This document shows positions 9,936 through 29,315 of a DNA stretch of 55,000 nucleotides, in pieces. The translations under genes and the position numbers were made by a program. The DNA lies in assembly GCA_036169595.1 (NCBI GenBank), contig CM069768.1, positions 3,285,001-3,340,000 of the forward strand, written 5' to 3'. Origin of the DNA: Dictyostelium firmibasis. Its lineage: Eukaryota > Evosea > Eumycetozoa > Dictyosteliales > Dictyosteliaceae. The stretch's first letter is position 1; each line of letters opens with the position of its first letter. The notes under the pieces were generated by a model that made no database searches, was not told where the DNA came from, and worked only from the letters and a program-made list of their open reading frames with translations.

Positions 9936-12090
9936 ATGGATTTAAATTCAGGTTTTGATTTTTATAAAGAAAAGGAAAATTCTAAAAATGATTTAATATC
10001 ATTTTACGATAATGTTTCAAAAAAACTTGTATTATGGTAAAATTTAGAATTTTTTTATTTTTTTTTTTTTTTTTTTTTTTTGTTAATAATAAAATAATTA
10101 CTAATTTTATATAAAATATATTTTTTTAAAAATAAAAAAATAATCACACAAACAAATGTTTTTTTCCCATAAAAATAAAAAAAGGGATGAAATTTATGAA
10201 AAAGTTTATAGTGGTAATGAAAATAAACCAGATTGGTTCAAGGGGGGTAAATTAAATATATGTAATAACGTTTTGGATATTCATATAAAGAATCCAAATA
10301 AAAGAGATCAAATAGCAATAATATCAGAATGTCCATTAAAAGGAATTACAAAGAAAATTACATTTTATGAACTTTGGAATCAAGTTTGTATTTTTTCAAG
10401 AGTTTTGAAAAATTTGGGAGTAAGAAAAGGGGATAGTGTAATGATTTATATGCCAACATACATTAATTCTCATATTGCATTTTTATCATGTGCCAGAATT
10501 GGTGCAACTCATTGTGCTGTTTTTGGAGGGTTTTCATCTTTAAATCTATCTTTTAGAATTGATCATTTGAAACCTAAACTTTTAATAACATCAAACTATG
10601 GGGTAAAAGGAAATGATATTATTGATTATCATTTATTAGTTTCTGAAGCATTAAAATTATCTAATTTTAAGCCAAGTTTAATAATTTCTCATAATAGGAT
10701 AGAATTAGATAGTGGCGATATTTCATTACAAAAACAAAATCTAAATAATATTATACCAAATATTTTATTTTGGGATGATTTAATAAAGGATGTTGAACCA
10801 TTATTAGAATATACATTAGTAGACTCAACTCATCCTTTAATATTATCATATACAAGCGGTACAACTGGTAATCCTAAATGTATTGAAATTCAATCTGGTG
10901 GATTTATAACTCAAAATTTATACAGTTATAAAAATATAATGTCAGTAAAAGAAAATGATATTTTTTTAACAACTTGTGATTCTGGTTGGATTTTAGGTCA
11001 ATTTCATATGTATGGTTTATTAGGTAATGGTATTACATCAATAATTTATGAAGGTGATGTTACAGTACCTAGCATTGATAACATTTTTAAAATCATTGAA
11101 ACCCATAAAGTTAATAAATTTTTAACAGTTTCAGCAGAGGTAAGAATAATTAAAAAATTAGATCCCTATGGTGAATATTTGAAACGTTTTGATGTTTCAT
11201 CATTAAAATTTATTTATTTAACAGGTGAGGTTTTGGATATCCCAACTTGTGAATATATAAAAATTATTTTTGAAAATTCTAAAACATATAATCTTTATGG
11301 CCAATCCGAAGCTTCTTGTGCTGTTATTATGGGTGAAACAAATCCATTAAAACCTCAAATTATCGGAAAATCAAATCCTGGTTTTAATATTAAATTTTTG
11401 GATGTTCAAAATGGTGAAAAGATAAAAAAACCAGGTCAATTTGGTGAAATGGTTGTAAAATTACCATTACCACCTGGTTATTGTACAACACTATATAATA
11501 ATCCAGATGGATATTATAATAGTTATTTGAAAAAATTTAAAGGATATTATTGCTTTGGTGATTTAGGTTATTATGACCAAGATTATAATATTACAATAGT
11601 TTCAAGAAGTGATGATATTGTAAAGGTTTGCTCTGAAAAAGTAAATACTATTCAATGTGAAGAGACCATTTTAAAAAATATTCCTTCAATTTCTGATTGT
11701 ATAGTTGTTCCTATTAAAGACGACGTTTATGGCCAAAGGCTAATTGGTATGATTGTATTTGGAAATAATATTGAACATCAACAACAAAATCAAAACTTTT
11801 TATCACCAGAGAAACTTCAATTGATTCATGACGAGATTAATTCAAATTTAGAGGATGAAGTCGGTGAAATATCAAGATTAAAATTCTTACTACAAGTTTA
11901 TGGAATCCCAACAACTAGAAGTGGTAAAAAAATTAGACATGTATTGTCAAAAATTTTTAATGAAGAAGAATACAAAGAACCTCCAACAATTTCAAATATT
12001 AAAATTTTAAAACAATTGGAAATTCAAATTAATCAATTCAAATCAACAGTTTTTGATCAAAATAATAATACTTTAAAATTTGTTCAATAA
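9936..12090 (+). CDS. Acyl-CoA synthetase (ACS/ACSS3-like AMP-forming ligase), 668 aa
   Basis: Exon 1 is 9936-10036 and exon 2 is 10185-12090, joined TTA TG|G GAT GAA. This gives WDEIYEKVYSGNENKPDWFKG, matching the N-terminal region of acetyl/propionyl-CoA synthetases. The ATG at 10156 lies in the intron and should not be used as start. The enzyme activates a carboxylic acid with ATP and CoA. Visible motifs: CAVFGGFSSLNLSFRIDH, the P-loop-like YTSGTTGNPKC (about 255-266), GYYCFGDLGYYD, and TTRSGKKIRH with the catalytic Lys near 614. The family motif WWQTETG reads YGQSEAS (about 404-410), the form seen in medium-chain synthetases; loss of the second Trp should widen the acyl pocket. No clear targeting peptide. 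Substrate unknown. Confidence 0.85.
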
Positions 12091-12105
12091 ATAAAAAATA
12101 AATTA

Positions 12106-12128
12106 AAATAAATAAATAAATAAATGAA

Positions 12129-12207
<79 letters not shown>

Positions 12208-12210
12208 ATA
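12106..12210. repeat. (AAAT)n tetranucleotide tract
   Basis: About 26 copies of AAAT between the convergent 3' ends of the acyl-CoA synthetase and the mitochondrial protein gene. Confidence 0.9.
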
Positions 12211-12294
12211 TTTAGTTTATAATTTTTTATTTATTTTAATTTCTTTTTTACTTTTTTTGTTATTATTTTTTATTTTTATTTTTTTTTCATTAAT

Positions 12295-13655
<1,361 letters not shown>

Positions 13656-14117
13656 TTTTTGTTTTTATTTTTTGATTAATATTTTATAAATATTATACAC
13701 TTCAAATAAAAAAAAAAATGCAATAAATAATTGCAAAAAAAAAAAAAAAAAAGTTTTTTTCGTTTTTCAATTTTTTTTTTTTTATTTTTTTTTATTTATT
13801 TTTTAATTTTTTTTTTTATATTTTTTTAAATTTTTTTTTTTAACTCTCAATCATTATGTCAATGATTTTTTTGCAGATTTTAAATCCTATTTTTTGAATT
13901 TTATCTATTTTAAAATAAATAAATAAATAAATATTTCTTGATTATCTTGTAACACACAAAAAAATAAAAAATAAAAAAATTAATTTATAAACTTTAAATT
14001 CCCGCCAAAAAATAAAAAAAAAAAAAATTAAAAAAAAAAAAAAAAAATTTTAAATTAAAAAAAATTATAGATAAAATTAAAAAACATTTTTTCCAATTCA
14101 GTGTATAATTAAAAAAA
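13656..14117. other. Divergent promoter of the mitochondrial protein and Siva-like genes
   Basis: A/T homopolymers with two structured spots: a perfect 7-base dyad AATCATT/AATGATT (13849-13867, 5-base spacer) and the E2F-like sequence near 14000. The region serves both flanking genes. Confidence 0.55.
13999..14010 (-). promoter_or_regulatory. E2F-like binding site
   Basis: The minus strand reads TTTGGCGGGAAT, matching 11 of 12 bases of the classic E2F site TTTGGCGGGAAA. The GC-rich core stands out in otherwise almost pure A/T. It lies about 110 bases upstream of the Siva-like start codon and about 350 from the divergent gene. Dictyostelium has E2F/DP and Rb homologues. Confidence 0.4.
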
Positions 14118-14828
14118 ATGTTAAAAAAAAGAAGTAGAGAATATTATGAAGAATTACCAGCAGAGGAAATTATTGAACAACCAATAAATAATACTATAAA
14201 TAAACCTACAACAACAACAATCCAAAATATTAGTAATACTAGTAGAATTATAAAGAATATTAAACCAGACACAGAGTTTATAAATGGTATATTTCATTGA
14301 AAATAAAATTAAATAGATAATTATTTAATTATTATTAATTTTTTCTTTTCTTTTTTTTTTTTTATTTTTTTTTTTTTATTTCATTTAAAAAATAAAAGAT
14401 AAAACTTTAAATATTTTAATGAATAGTTCAAAAGCAAATAGTAAAAATAATAATAATAATAATAGTAATAATAAAGCTACGACTGATATTGAATTTTCAA
14501 ATATGAACCCAAATATACCATCAGATTATTTTTCATGTCAAAATTCAACCAAAGGATCATGTAGGAATTGTAATACAGAAAAAAAACTTAGAGAATGTCC
14601 ATCTTGTTATGGTAGAGTTTGTTGTCAATGTGCACATTGTTGCGAAACCTGTACAGAAGTTATTTGTTCTTTTTGTTGTGTGACTGAGTAAGTTTAAAAA
14701 TAAATCATCTCCCCTCCTTTTCGATTGCCTTTCATACTAACATTAATAGTGATGTTCATTGCGATTGTGATGAATGCAGTTATAGTCAATCTCATGAAGT
14801 TGATTATTGTATAGATTGTAATAAATAA
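14118..14828 (+). CDS. Siva-like cysteine-rich zinc-binding protein, three exons, 178 aa
   Basis: Exons are 14118-14286, 14399-14687 and 14750-14828. All introns are GT-AG (donors GTATAT and GTAAGT). The joins give FIN|DKTLNILM and VT|DDVHCDCDEC, ending CIDCNK. The N-terminus is basic and polar (MLKKRSREYYEE). The C-terminal 70 residues are packed with Cys: CRNCNTEKKLRECPSCYG, CCQCAHCCETC, VICSFCC, then CIDC. The spacing and the final C-x2-C-x(n)-D-x(n)-Y-C-x2-C arrangement resemble the zinc-binding region of Siva (SIVA1), and the total length matches human SIVA1 (175 aa). Animal Siva is an apoptosis-linked adaptor; Dictyostelium lacks classical caspase apoptosis, so its role here is unknown. 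It could be another small zinc-binding protein. Confidence 0.6.
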
Positions 14829-15054
14829 AAATTTCAATATTTAAGTAAAACAAAAAAAAAAAAAAAAAAAAGAAAATATATTTATAAAGAAAAATAAAAA
14901 TAATGATGAATAAAAATTATTATTATTTTTTCAAAAAAAACGAGATAAAGAAATTAATTTTATTATACAACCAATTTTATTGTTTTTGTTTTTTTTTTTG
15001 TTAAAAAAAAGAAAAAAAAAGAAAAAAAAAAAAACAAATGAAATGATCATCTGT

Positions 15055-21544
<6,490 letters not shown>

Positions 21545-21929
21545 TTTTTTTTCTATAGTTATATATTTGTTTTATATTGTTTGTTCTATTTATATTTCAA
21601 AGAAAAATTTATTAATAAGCAGCTCTTGCTTAAATAAATAATATGGATAATGTTTTTTTTTTTGAAAAAATTAAAAAAATAATTGATTGATATGAAATGA
21701 AGGAAAAAAATAAAATAATATAAAAAAATTAAAATTAAAATTAAAATTAAAATTATAACTATTTTGGTATTATAAATATTATTATTATTATAGAAATTAT
21801 TATCAATATTGAATTTTTAAGGGAAAAAATTAAAATTAATATTAAAATTAAAATTAAAATAAAATATGTGGGATGGATAAGGAAATTGGTTCAAAATGAT
21901 GATTGGTAAGGTTAAAAATAATATATTTA

Positions 21930-21960
<31 letters not shown>

Positions 21961-22018
21961 TAAAATAAATTTAAATTAGTATTTTAAAATAACAATAATT
22001 TTATATTATGTTTGTGGT

Positions 22019-22063
<45 letters not shown>

Positions 22064-23258
22064 TGAAAAGAAAAAAAAAAGGAAAATTAAATTAAAATTT
22101 TTATAATATTATTACTTTAATGAATGGGTATTTATAAAAGGTACCAAATCACACAAAATATAAAAAAAAGAGTATTAAGAATATAAAAAATAAATAAACA
22201 ATACATTGATATTTGATTTTTTTATTTTTTTTGTCATAAAAAATAAAATAAAAAAAAGAGATGGTAACACACTCCTATGTGTCTTTTTATATTTAAAAAA
22301 ATTTCATTTTTATTTTTTTTTATTATTTTTTTAAAGATTCCAAAAAAATCAAAGATAGATATGGTGCATGTAAAATTAAAGATATTAATAAATACACAAA
22401 AAGGATAAAAATTAAATAAAGATTAAAATACAAAATAATAATTAGAACAAAAAAAAAAAAAAAAAAAAAATGTATAACGATTAAAAAAAGTATTATGACG
22501 ATAATTATTCATTTTACAAACTAAAAAAAAAGAAATAATATTTAAAATTTTAAATTTTAAATTTTAAAAAACAAAAAGAATGGGGTGGGAAAATAAAAAA
22601 ATAATAAAATTATTTGTCTTCTCTAATATCTATTTACATGATTATAAATGTGGCGGGGGGGATGAAGAAGGTGGGTGAATTATAAATACTTTATTTTTTT
22701 TTTTTCTCTACTTTTTTTTTTTTAATATGAAGTTACAACTCTTTGGTGAGTTTTCGATTTTATTTCATTTAGAACATTCACGTGATGAAAAAAAAAATAA
22801 AAAATTTTGAAATATTTTTTTTAATTTTTTTACTTTTTTTGTTTTTTTTTCAAAATTTTTTTTTTTTCTTTGATTTTACAGTTATTCTAAATTAATTGAA
22901 ATTTAGTGATGGGTTTTTTAATTTATTTTTTTTATTTTTTTTTTTATTGATGTTGAATTTTATTTGAACACAACAACATAAATAATAATATGGAGGTAAT
23001 GGTACAAATAGTAAAAATACAATAATGAGCAGCAATTAATTATAATTTAAATATTAAATTTGCAGCTTTGCTTTATGATTTTCGAACAAAAAAAAATAAA
23101 AATAAAAAAATTATTTTATATAAAAAAAAAACAATTTAAAAATAAAAAAAAATAAAAAAATAATAAAAAAAAAAAAAAGTAATTAAAACCAACCAATCAT
23201 CAAACAAACCAATAAAAATAAAAAACCTAATAATCACACACTCATAATTTTATCAACT

Positions 23259-23293
<35 letters not shown>

Positions 23294-23550
23294 GTTCCAA
23301 CCAAATGTTTTTTTATTTATTTTTATTTTTTTATTTTTGTGGGTGGTGAAATCACTGATGTGTGTGTGAAGTGTGTGTGTGTGTAATGGAATGATTTATT
23401 ATAAAAATGAAATTACTTACAATCAAAAGGTTTTGATTTAAGGTGATTCAATTCTTTTTTTTTAGAATTTCTATAAATAACTACACTATTTTAAATTTTT
23501 AAAATAAGAAAAAAATAATATCAACTATAATATAAATAATGAAGGAAGAG

Positions 23551-23581
<31 letters not shown>

Positions 23582-23800
23582 TTATATTTACAATAATCAC
23601 AAAAATAAAAAAAAAAAAAAGAAACTTTCAAAATAAAAAAATATAAAAAAAAATCAAAATAAAAAAAAGTAAATTTAACTTTAAAATGAAATATGGATTT
23701 TAGGGAGAAAAAAAAATATAAAAAAATAAAATAAAATATTTAGAAAAAAAAGAAAAAAAAAGAAAAAAAAATATAAAAAATAAAAAATTAAAAAAAAAAT

Positions 23801-23831
<31 letters not shown>

Positions 23832-24892
23832 GATATTTTTTTTTCAGAGTATTTGTGCTCGATCAATCGCATTAATTAAACAAACCGATTAAAAGCTTTT
23901 TCAATTTTAAAAAAAGAATATTGTAAATAAAATTTTTTTTTTTTTAATTTTATTTACATAAAATGTATTTTATTGAAAAAAAAAAAATTATTCATTTTAT
24001 ATTTATTTTATTCATTATTTAATAGTTTATTTCTTTTTTTTTTTTATTTTATTTTTTTTTTTTTTTTTAATTAAATAAAATTTTTTTTATTTTTTTTCGT
24101 AATAAAAATTACTACAAAGTCAAGAAATTTAGTCGTTAAAAATAGGGTTGCAATTTTTTTTTTAAAAATTATACAATTTTTTTCTCCATTTTTAAAAAAA
24201 ATTGGATTTCTTAATTATCTGGGAAAAAAAAAATTGAAAAAATTGTATGGACATGTCAGGACCCATACAATGATATTTTAAATTAAAAATACTATTAACA
24301 GTGTTTGAATTATAATAAGAAAATTATAAAAAAAATAAAAAAAACATGACAAACATATTTGAAAAAAAAAAAAAAAAATATTAGGAAATGCAAATTTTAA
24401 TGTTGACTTTATTGGGATCGAATAATTTTTAATTTTTTTTTTTTTTGAAACTTCCTTATAAAAAATACTTTTGAGATTAAAAAAACTAAAAAACAACTTT
24501 TTTTTTAGACCCATTGAATAGATAAATTTACATTTTTCCTATTAAGAATTTCAACAATTTTAATTTAATTTATATTCATTTTTATCACTGAATTATGACA
24601 ATTTTATCCAATTAGGTTAAACTCATAGAAATATTTGGTTATAATTGTTTTTAAAAAAAAAAAAAATTTAGTTTTAATAATAATAAAAAATCTAAAATAA
24701 AAAATAATAATTTAGTTTTAGTTTATAATTTTTTTTTCTTTTTTTTTTTTTTTTTTTTTTTTTTCTCTTTTTTTTTTTTTATTTTTTTAATTTTGACAAA
24801 CACAAAAATTTTTTTAATTTAATTTTTTTAATTTTTTTTTTTTAATTTATTTTTTATTTTTTTATTGACAAACACATTCGCACACATCAAAT
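21545..24892. other. 3.3 kb intergenic gap between divergent genes
   Basis: Unusually long for this compact genome. It contains A/T homopolymers (22023-22060, 22450-22470, 23262-23292, 23552-23578), a GC-richer patch at 22610-22760, a short GT-repeat patch at 23340-23390, and a hairpin at 24242-24271. Frames of 60-80 codons here are Phe/Lys/Asn-rich noise. It must carry the promoters of the CRIB-gelsolin gene (minus) and the USP7-like gene (plus). I cannot support any gene in it, but noncoding RNA genes would be hard to see by eye. Confidence 0.55.
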
Positions 24893-25446
24893 ATGAATAA
24901 TATAGATGAGAATAATAAAAACAGTGGTCAGCAGCAACAACAACAACAACGACAGCAACAACAAAAACCCAACGTTTTAAAAGAGGTCACAACTCTTGAA
25001 CCACCTCAAAATAATAATAATAATGTGCAAAATGAAAACAACCAAAGTAATAATACACCAATGATATCTTCACCAGACTCTGTAAATGGAGCACAACCTG
25101 TAAATAATAGTAATAATAATAATAATAACCCAACAGAGAATAGTGAGAATACCATTGAAAGTAATAATAATAATAATGATAATAACAATAAAAGTCTTCC
25201 CACACCTGCGCCTGCAAATGTTATACCTAAACCAAGAATCACTAAAGCTACATACAAAGTAACAAATTTTTCACAAAAAGATAAACCTTTTTATACAGAG
25301 ACTCAAACAATTTTAGATTTAACATGGTAAGTTGAAAAAATAAAAATAAAAATAATTAAAAATAATTAAAAAAAAAAATAAGAAAAGAATAGAAACACAA
25401 AAAAATAAGAAAAAAACTATAAAATATTTTACTAATTTTTGTAATT

Positions 25447-25480
<34 letters not shown>

Positions 25481-28471
25481 TTGTTTTTTTTAATTTAAAA
25501 GGAGAGTATATGTATTCCCAAAAGGTAATAATACAGATAATAAAGATATATCACTCTTTTTAGATTTAATTGAAGTTCAACAACCTGGTAATCCAAATGT
25601 TAAAGCATCATTTACGTTGGAGATTTTAAATCAAAAGAATCCAGATAAAAATGTTAGAAAAATATCAGATCATTTATTTAATCCAAAAAGTGTAGATTGG
25701 GGATTCAATAGATTTATGGATATTCAAACCTTGTTAGACTCAGAACAAAGTTACATTGTCGATGATTCTTTATTAATTAATGTCGAAATAGTTCACGCAT
25801 ATAGTTGTATTGACTCTTCAAATTATGATAGTAAAAAAGTTACTGGCTATGTTGGTTTACAAAATCAAGGTGCAACTTGTTATATGAATTCATTATTACA
25901 AGCCTTATTTCATATTTCACCATTTAGAAGGGTAAAATATTAATATATAAATATATCATATAATCAACTACTTTATTTTATATTTAATTATTAATTTTTA
26001 TTTTATTTTATTTCTTTTCTTTATTTTTTTAGGCAGTTTATGAATTACCAACAGTTTCAGATGATCCAACAAAAAGTATATCATTGGCATTACAAAGAAT
26101 ATTTTATAAATTACAATTTGGAGATAAAGCAGTTGGTACCAAGGAATTAACAAAAAGTTTTGGATGGGATACAATGGATATTTTCACACAACATGATGTA
26201 CAAGAACTTAATCGTGTCCTATGTGATAATTTAAATGACAAGATGAAAGGTACCAAAGCTGAAGGTACAATTGATGATCTATTTCGTGGAAAAATTAAAA
26301 ACTTTATTAAATGTGAAAAAGTATCATTTGAATCAAAGAGTGACGAATACTTTTATGATCTTTCTTTAAATGTTAAAGGTTGTAAAGATATAATCGCCTC
26401 ATTTGATAAATACACTGAAACTGAAAGGTTAGATGGTTCAAATCAATACTTTGCTGAAGGGTTTGGTTTACAAGTAAGTTTTTAAAATTTTTTTCTTTTT
26501 TTTTTTTTTTTTTAATTAATATAAATTAATTTTTTATAGAATGCAAATAAAGGTGTTAAATTTTTATCATTACCACCAGTATTAAATTTACATTTGAAAA
26601 GATTTGAATATGATCCAATTAGAGATGAAAATGTTAAAATTAATGATAAATATAAATTCCCAGATACATTGGATTTAAATCGCTATTTGGATGAAGGTGC
26701 TGATAAGTCATTTTCTTACATATATACTTTACAAAGGTACATATTTATTTTCTTTTATTTGTTATAAAAAAAAATGAAAAAGTCTAATATCGATATTTAT
26801 TTTCTTTTATTTGTAAAAAAAAAAAAAAACAAACAAAAATAATACTTTAGTGTATTAATTCATTCAGGTGATTTACATAATGGTCATTACTATGCATTTA
26901 TTAAGTCAAATGGTGATTGGTTAAAATTTGATGATGATGATGTAACAAAATCAACATTTGATAGAGTTTCTGACGAATCATTCGGTTCTGATTTTGGTAT
27001 TCGAGGTAGAAGTGATAATGCTTGCAAGTATACCTTTCAAAAATAAATGATAATAATTTTAATATTATTTATATTAACTATTTTTATTTAAATTTTTTTT
27101 TCAACTATTTAGATATGTTAGTTTATTTTAGAAATAATTGTTATGATCAATTAACTAGAACAATTGTTGAAACTGAAATACCAGAACATTTGAAATCTAG
27201 AATTGAAAGAGATGAGATGAAAGAGAATGAACAAACATTTCAACTTAAACTTACAAGAGATGAGGACTTTGTTGATCATAAATCATTTGATTTAATTGAT
27301 TTCGAGAGATTCCAACCAAAAACTTTTAAAAAGACTCATGACAATATGAACATTGGTCACTTTAAGAAACAAATTACAACCCTATATGGTATTCCAGTAG
27401 AGAGACAAAGAATTTGGGCTTGGACAACAAGAAGAAATAGAACTCATAGAATTGAAAAGTATCCAGAGCAAGACGATACCTCTTTAAATTCAATTCGTGT
27501 TAGAATGAATGGTGATATTAGATTACATTTAGAGATTTGTTATAATCCAAGACCATTGATCGCACCAACTTCAAATGGTAATAATTATATTTTAGCTAAT
27601 AACAATAATAGTGGTGGTTTAACTGGTGGTGTCAACCAAGTAATTAGTGGTGGTGCCAACCATCACCATCAAAACAATAATCAAGTAGTAGACAATATGA
27701 GTTCATTTTTCCCAAAAATCGATAAGGATAATGAAACTAGTGCCTTATTGTTTTTTAAATTCTATGACCCAGAGAGCAGAAACTTAAAGTTTTTGGGATC
27801 AAAGGTATTGGACACTAGTTCCAAAGCATCTAGTGTATTCCCACAACTATGTCAGTTGGCAGGTTTACCAATGAACACACCATTGTTAGTCTATGAGGAG
27901 ATTACATCATCAAACGTTCAACCTGTAAAACCAAATGAATCATTGATAAAAGGTGAAATGATAAGTGGTGATATTCTAGTTTTCCAAAAACAGGTTCCTT
28001 ATCCAAACAAATTCAAACTACCAACTGTCATTGACTACTTCCAATACATAATCAATACAAAAGTCGTAAAGATCAAACAAGTCGATAATAGTCAAGTCCA
28101 ATTCAATTGTGAATTCTCAAAGCAAATGAAATACTCTGAAATCACTGCGAAGATTGCAACTTTAGTTGGTGCAAACTCTGAAAACATAAGACTAATGTGT
28201 AAACAAAATATGGCTGCTCCAATCTCTCCAATTAAACCAAACGACAATATACCATTGTATGATATGCTATCAAGTACAAATAAACTAACTGATCTCCTCT
28301 ACTTTGAAATCTTAAATATTCCTGTCAAGGATTGCGAAATTAAAAGAAATTTTAAAATCACTTGGCAAAAACCTTTCACAAATGAATTTGAAATCATTTC
28401 AGTTTGGGTCTTAAGAGTTGGTGATGTTAAAGAATTAATTAATGAATTTTTAAAAACTATTAAATTAAATT

Positions 28472-28566
<95 letters not shown>

Positions 28567-29163
28567 ACACAGCAAAATAATATACAACCACAGCAAACGA
28601 ATGGAATAGTTATAAACAATAATAATAATCATCAGCAAGATAATGAAAATCAAAAACAAGAAAATAATATAGATATTGAAACAATTGATTCGAGTAGAAT
28701 TAGACTTATCGAAATTAGAGGATATAGAGTTGAAAAGATATTAACAGATGAGGATGTTTGTTCAATTGGTGATTCATCAGCATTGAGAGCAGAGGTGATA
28801 TCAGATGAAGAGATGAATCCAACAAATGGTGAAAGAGTTGTATTTGTAGTTCATTATAGTAGAGAACATAACTATCCACTATTCCATGGCTCTCCAATGA
28901 CAATACTCTATAAACCTGGCGAATCTTGCCAATCACTTAGAACTAGGTTACTTGCAAAAATGGGTGAATCCAAATCCATCTCCTCCAAAGAATTCTCAAG
29001 ATGGAAGATTTCAATCATTAGAGGTGATAAAGTTGAATACATCCCAGACGATGGTTCAATTGGTACCAATATCGATTGGAATGCTGTCAATACTTTTATT
29101 GGTTTAGAACATTCAAACACCCATAATAAAAATCAACAAAAAGCAATTAAAATCTTAGGTTAG
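24893..29163 (+). CDS. USP7/HAUSP orthologue, ubiquitin-specific protease, six exons, about 1236 aa
   Basis: Exons: 24893-25326, 25502-25931, 26033-26473, 26540-26736, 26851-27027, 27132-29163. The last acceptor is uncertain (see findings). It removes ubiquitin from substrates. Residues about 117-250 form a MATH/TRAF-like substrate-binding domain (KATYKVTNFS). The USP catalytic domain begins near 257: Cys box GLQNQGATCYMNSLLQAL (nucleophile about Cys270), KSFGWDTMDIFTQHDVQELNRVL, and His box HSGDLHNGHYYAF. The remainder matches the USP7 C-terminal ubiquitin-like modules (LRVGDVKELINEF, ALLFFKFYDPESRNLKFLG) and ends QKAIKILG, like human EKAIKIHN. A poly-Gln run interrupts one module linker. 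Domain order and near-colinear identity make orthology firm. Confidence 0.92.
28478..28565. repeat. (CAA)n tract encoding poly-Gln
   Basis: About 29 CAA codons in frame in the last exon of the USP7-like gene. Confidence 0.95.
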
Positions 29164-29315
29164 ATACTATTTCACTCAAAAAAAAATTGTCAAAAAAAAT
29201 AATAAAATAAAAAAATAAAAATATATATTAATGAACATAAATAAAGTTTTATAAATTGTACAAAAAAAAAAATAAAAATAACTTTTTATTATTTATTAAG
29301 TAATACCTATTATTT

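Noticed and set aside
10156-10184. ATG at 10156 as start of the acyl-CoA synthetase
   Set aside because: It lies inside the intron; the homologous N-terminus is restored only by splicing from 10036 to 10185.
23336-23343. ACCCACAA on the minus strand, a match to the small-RNA upstream element
   Set aside because: The sequence 60 bases downstream is homopolymer with no plausible RNA. The match at 52826-52833 was dropped for the same reason, and one at about 4786 lies in coding sequence.
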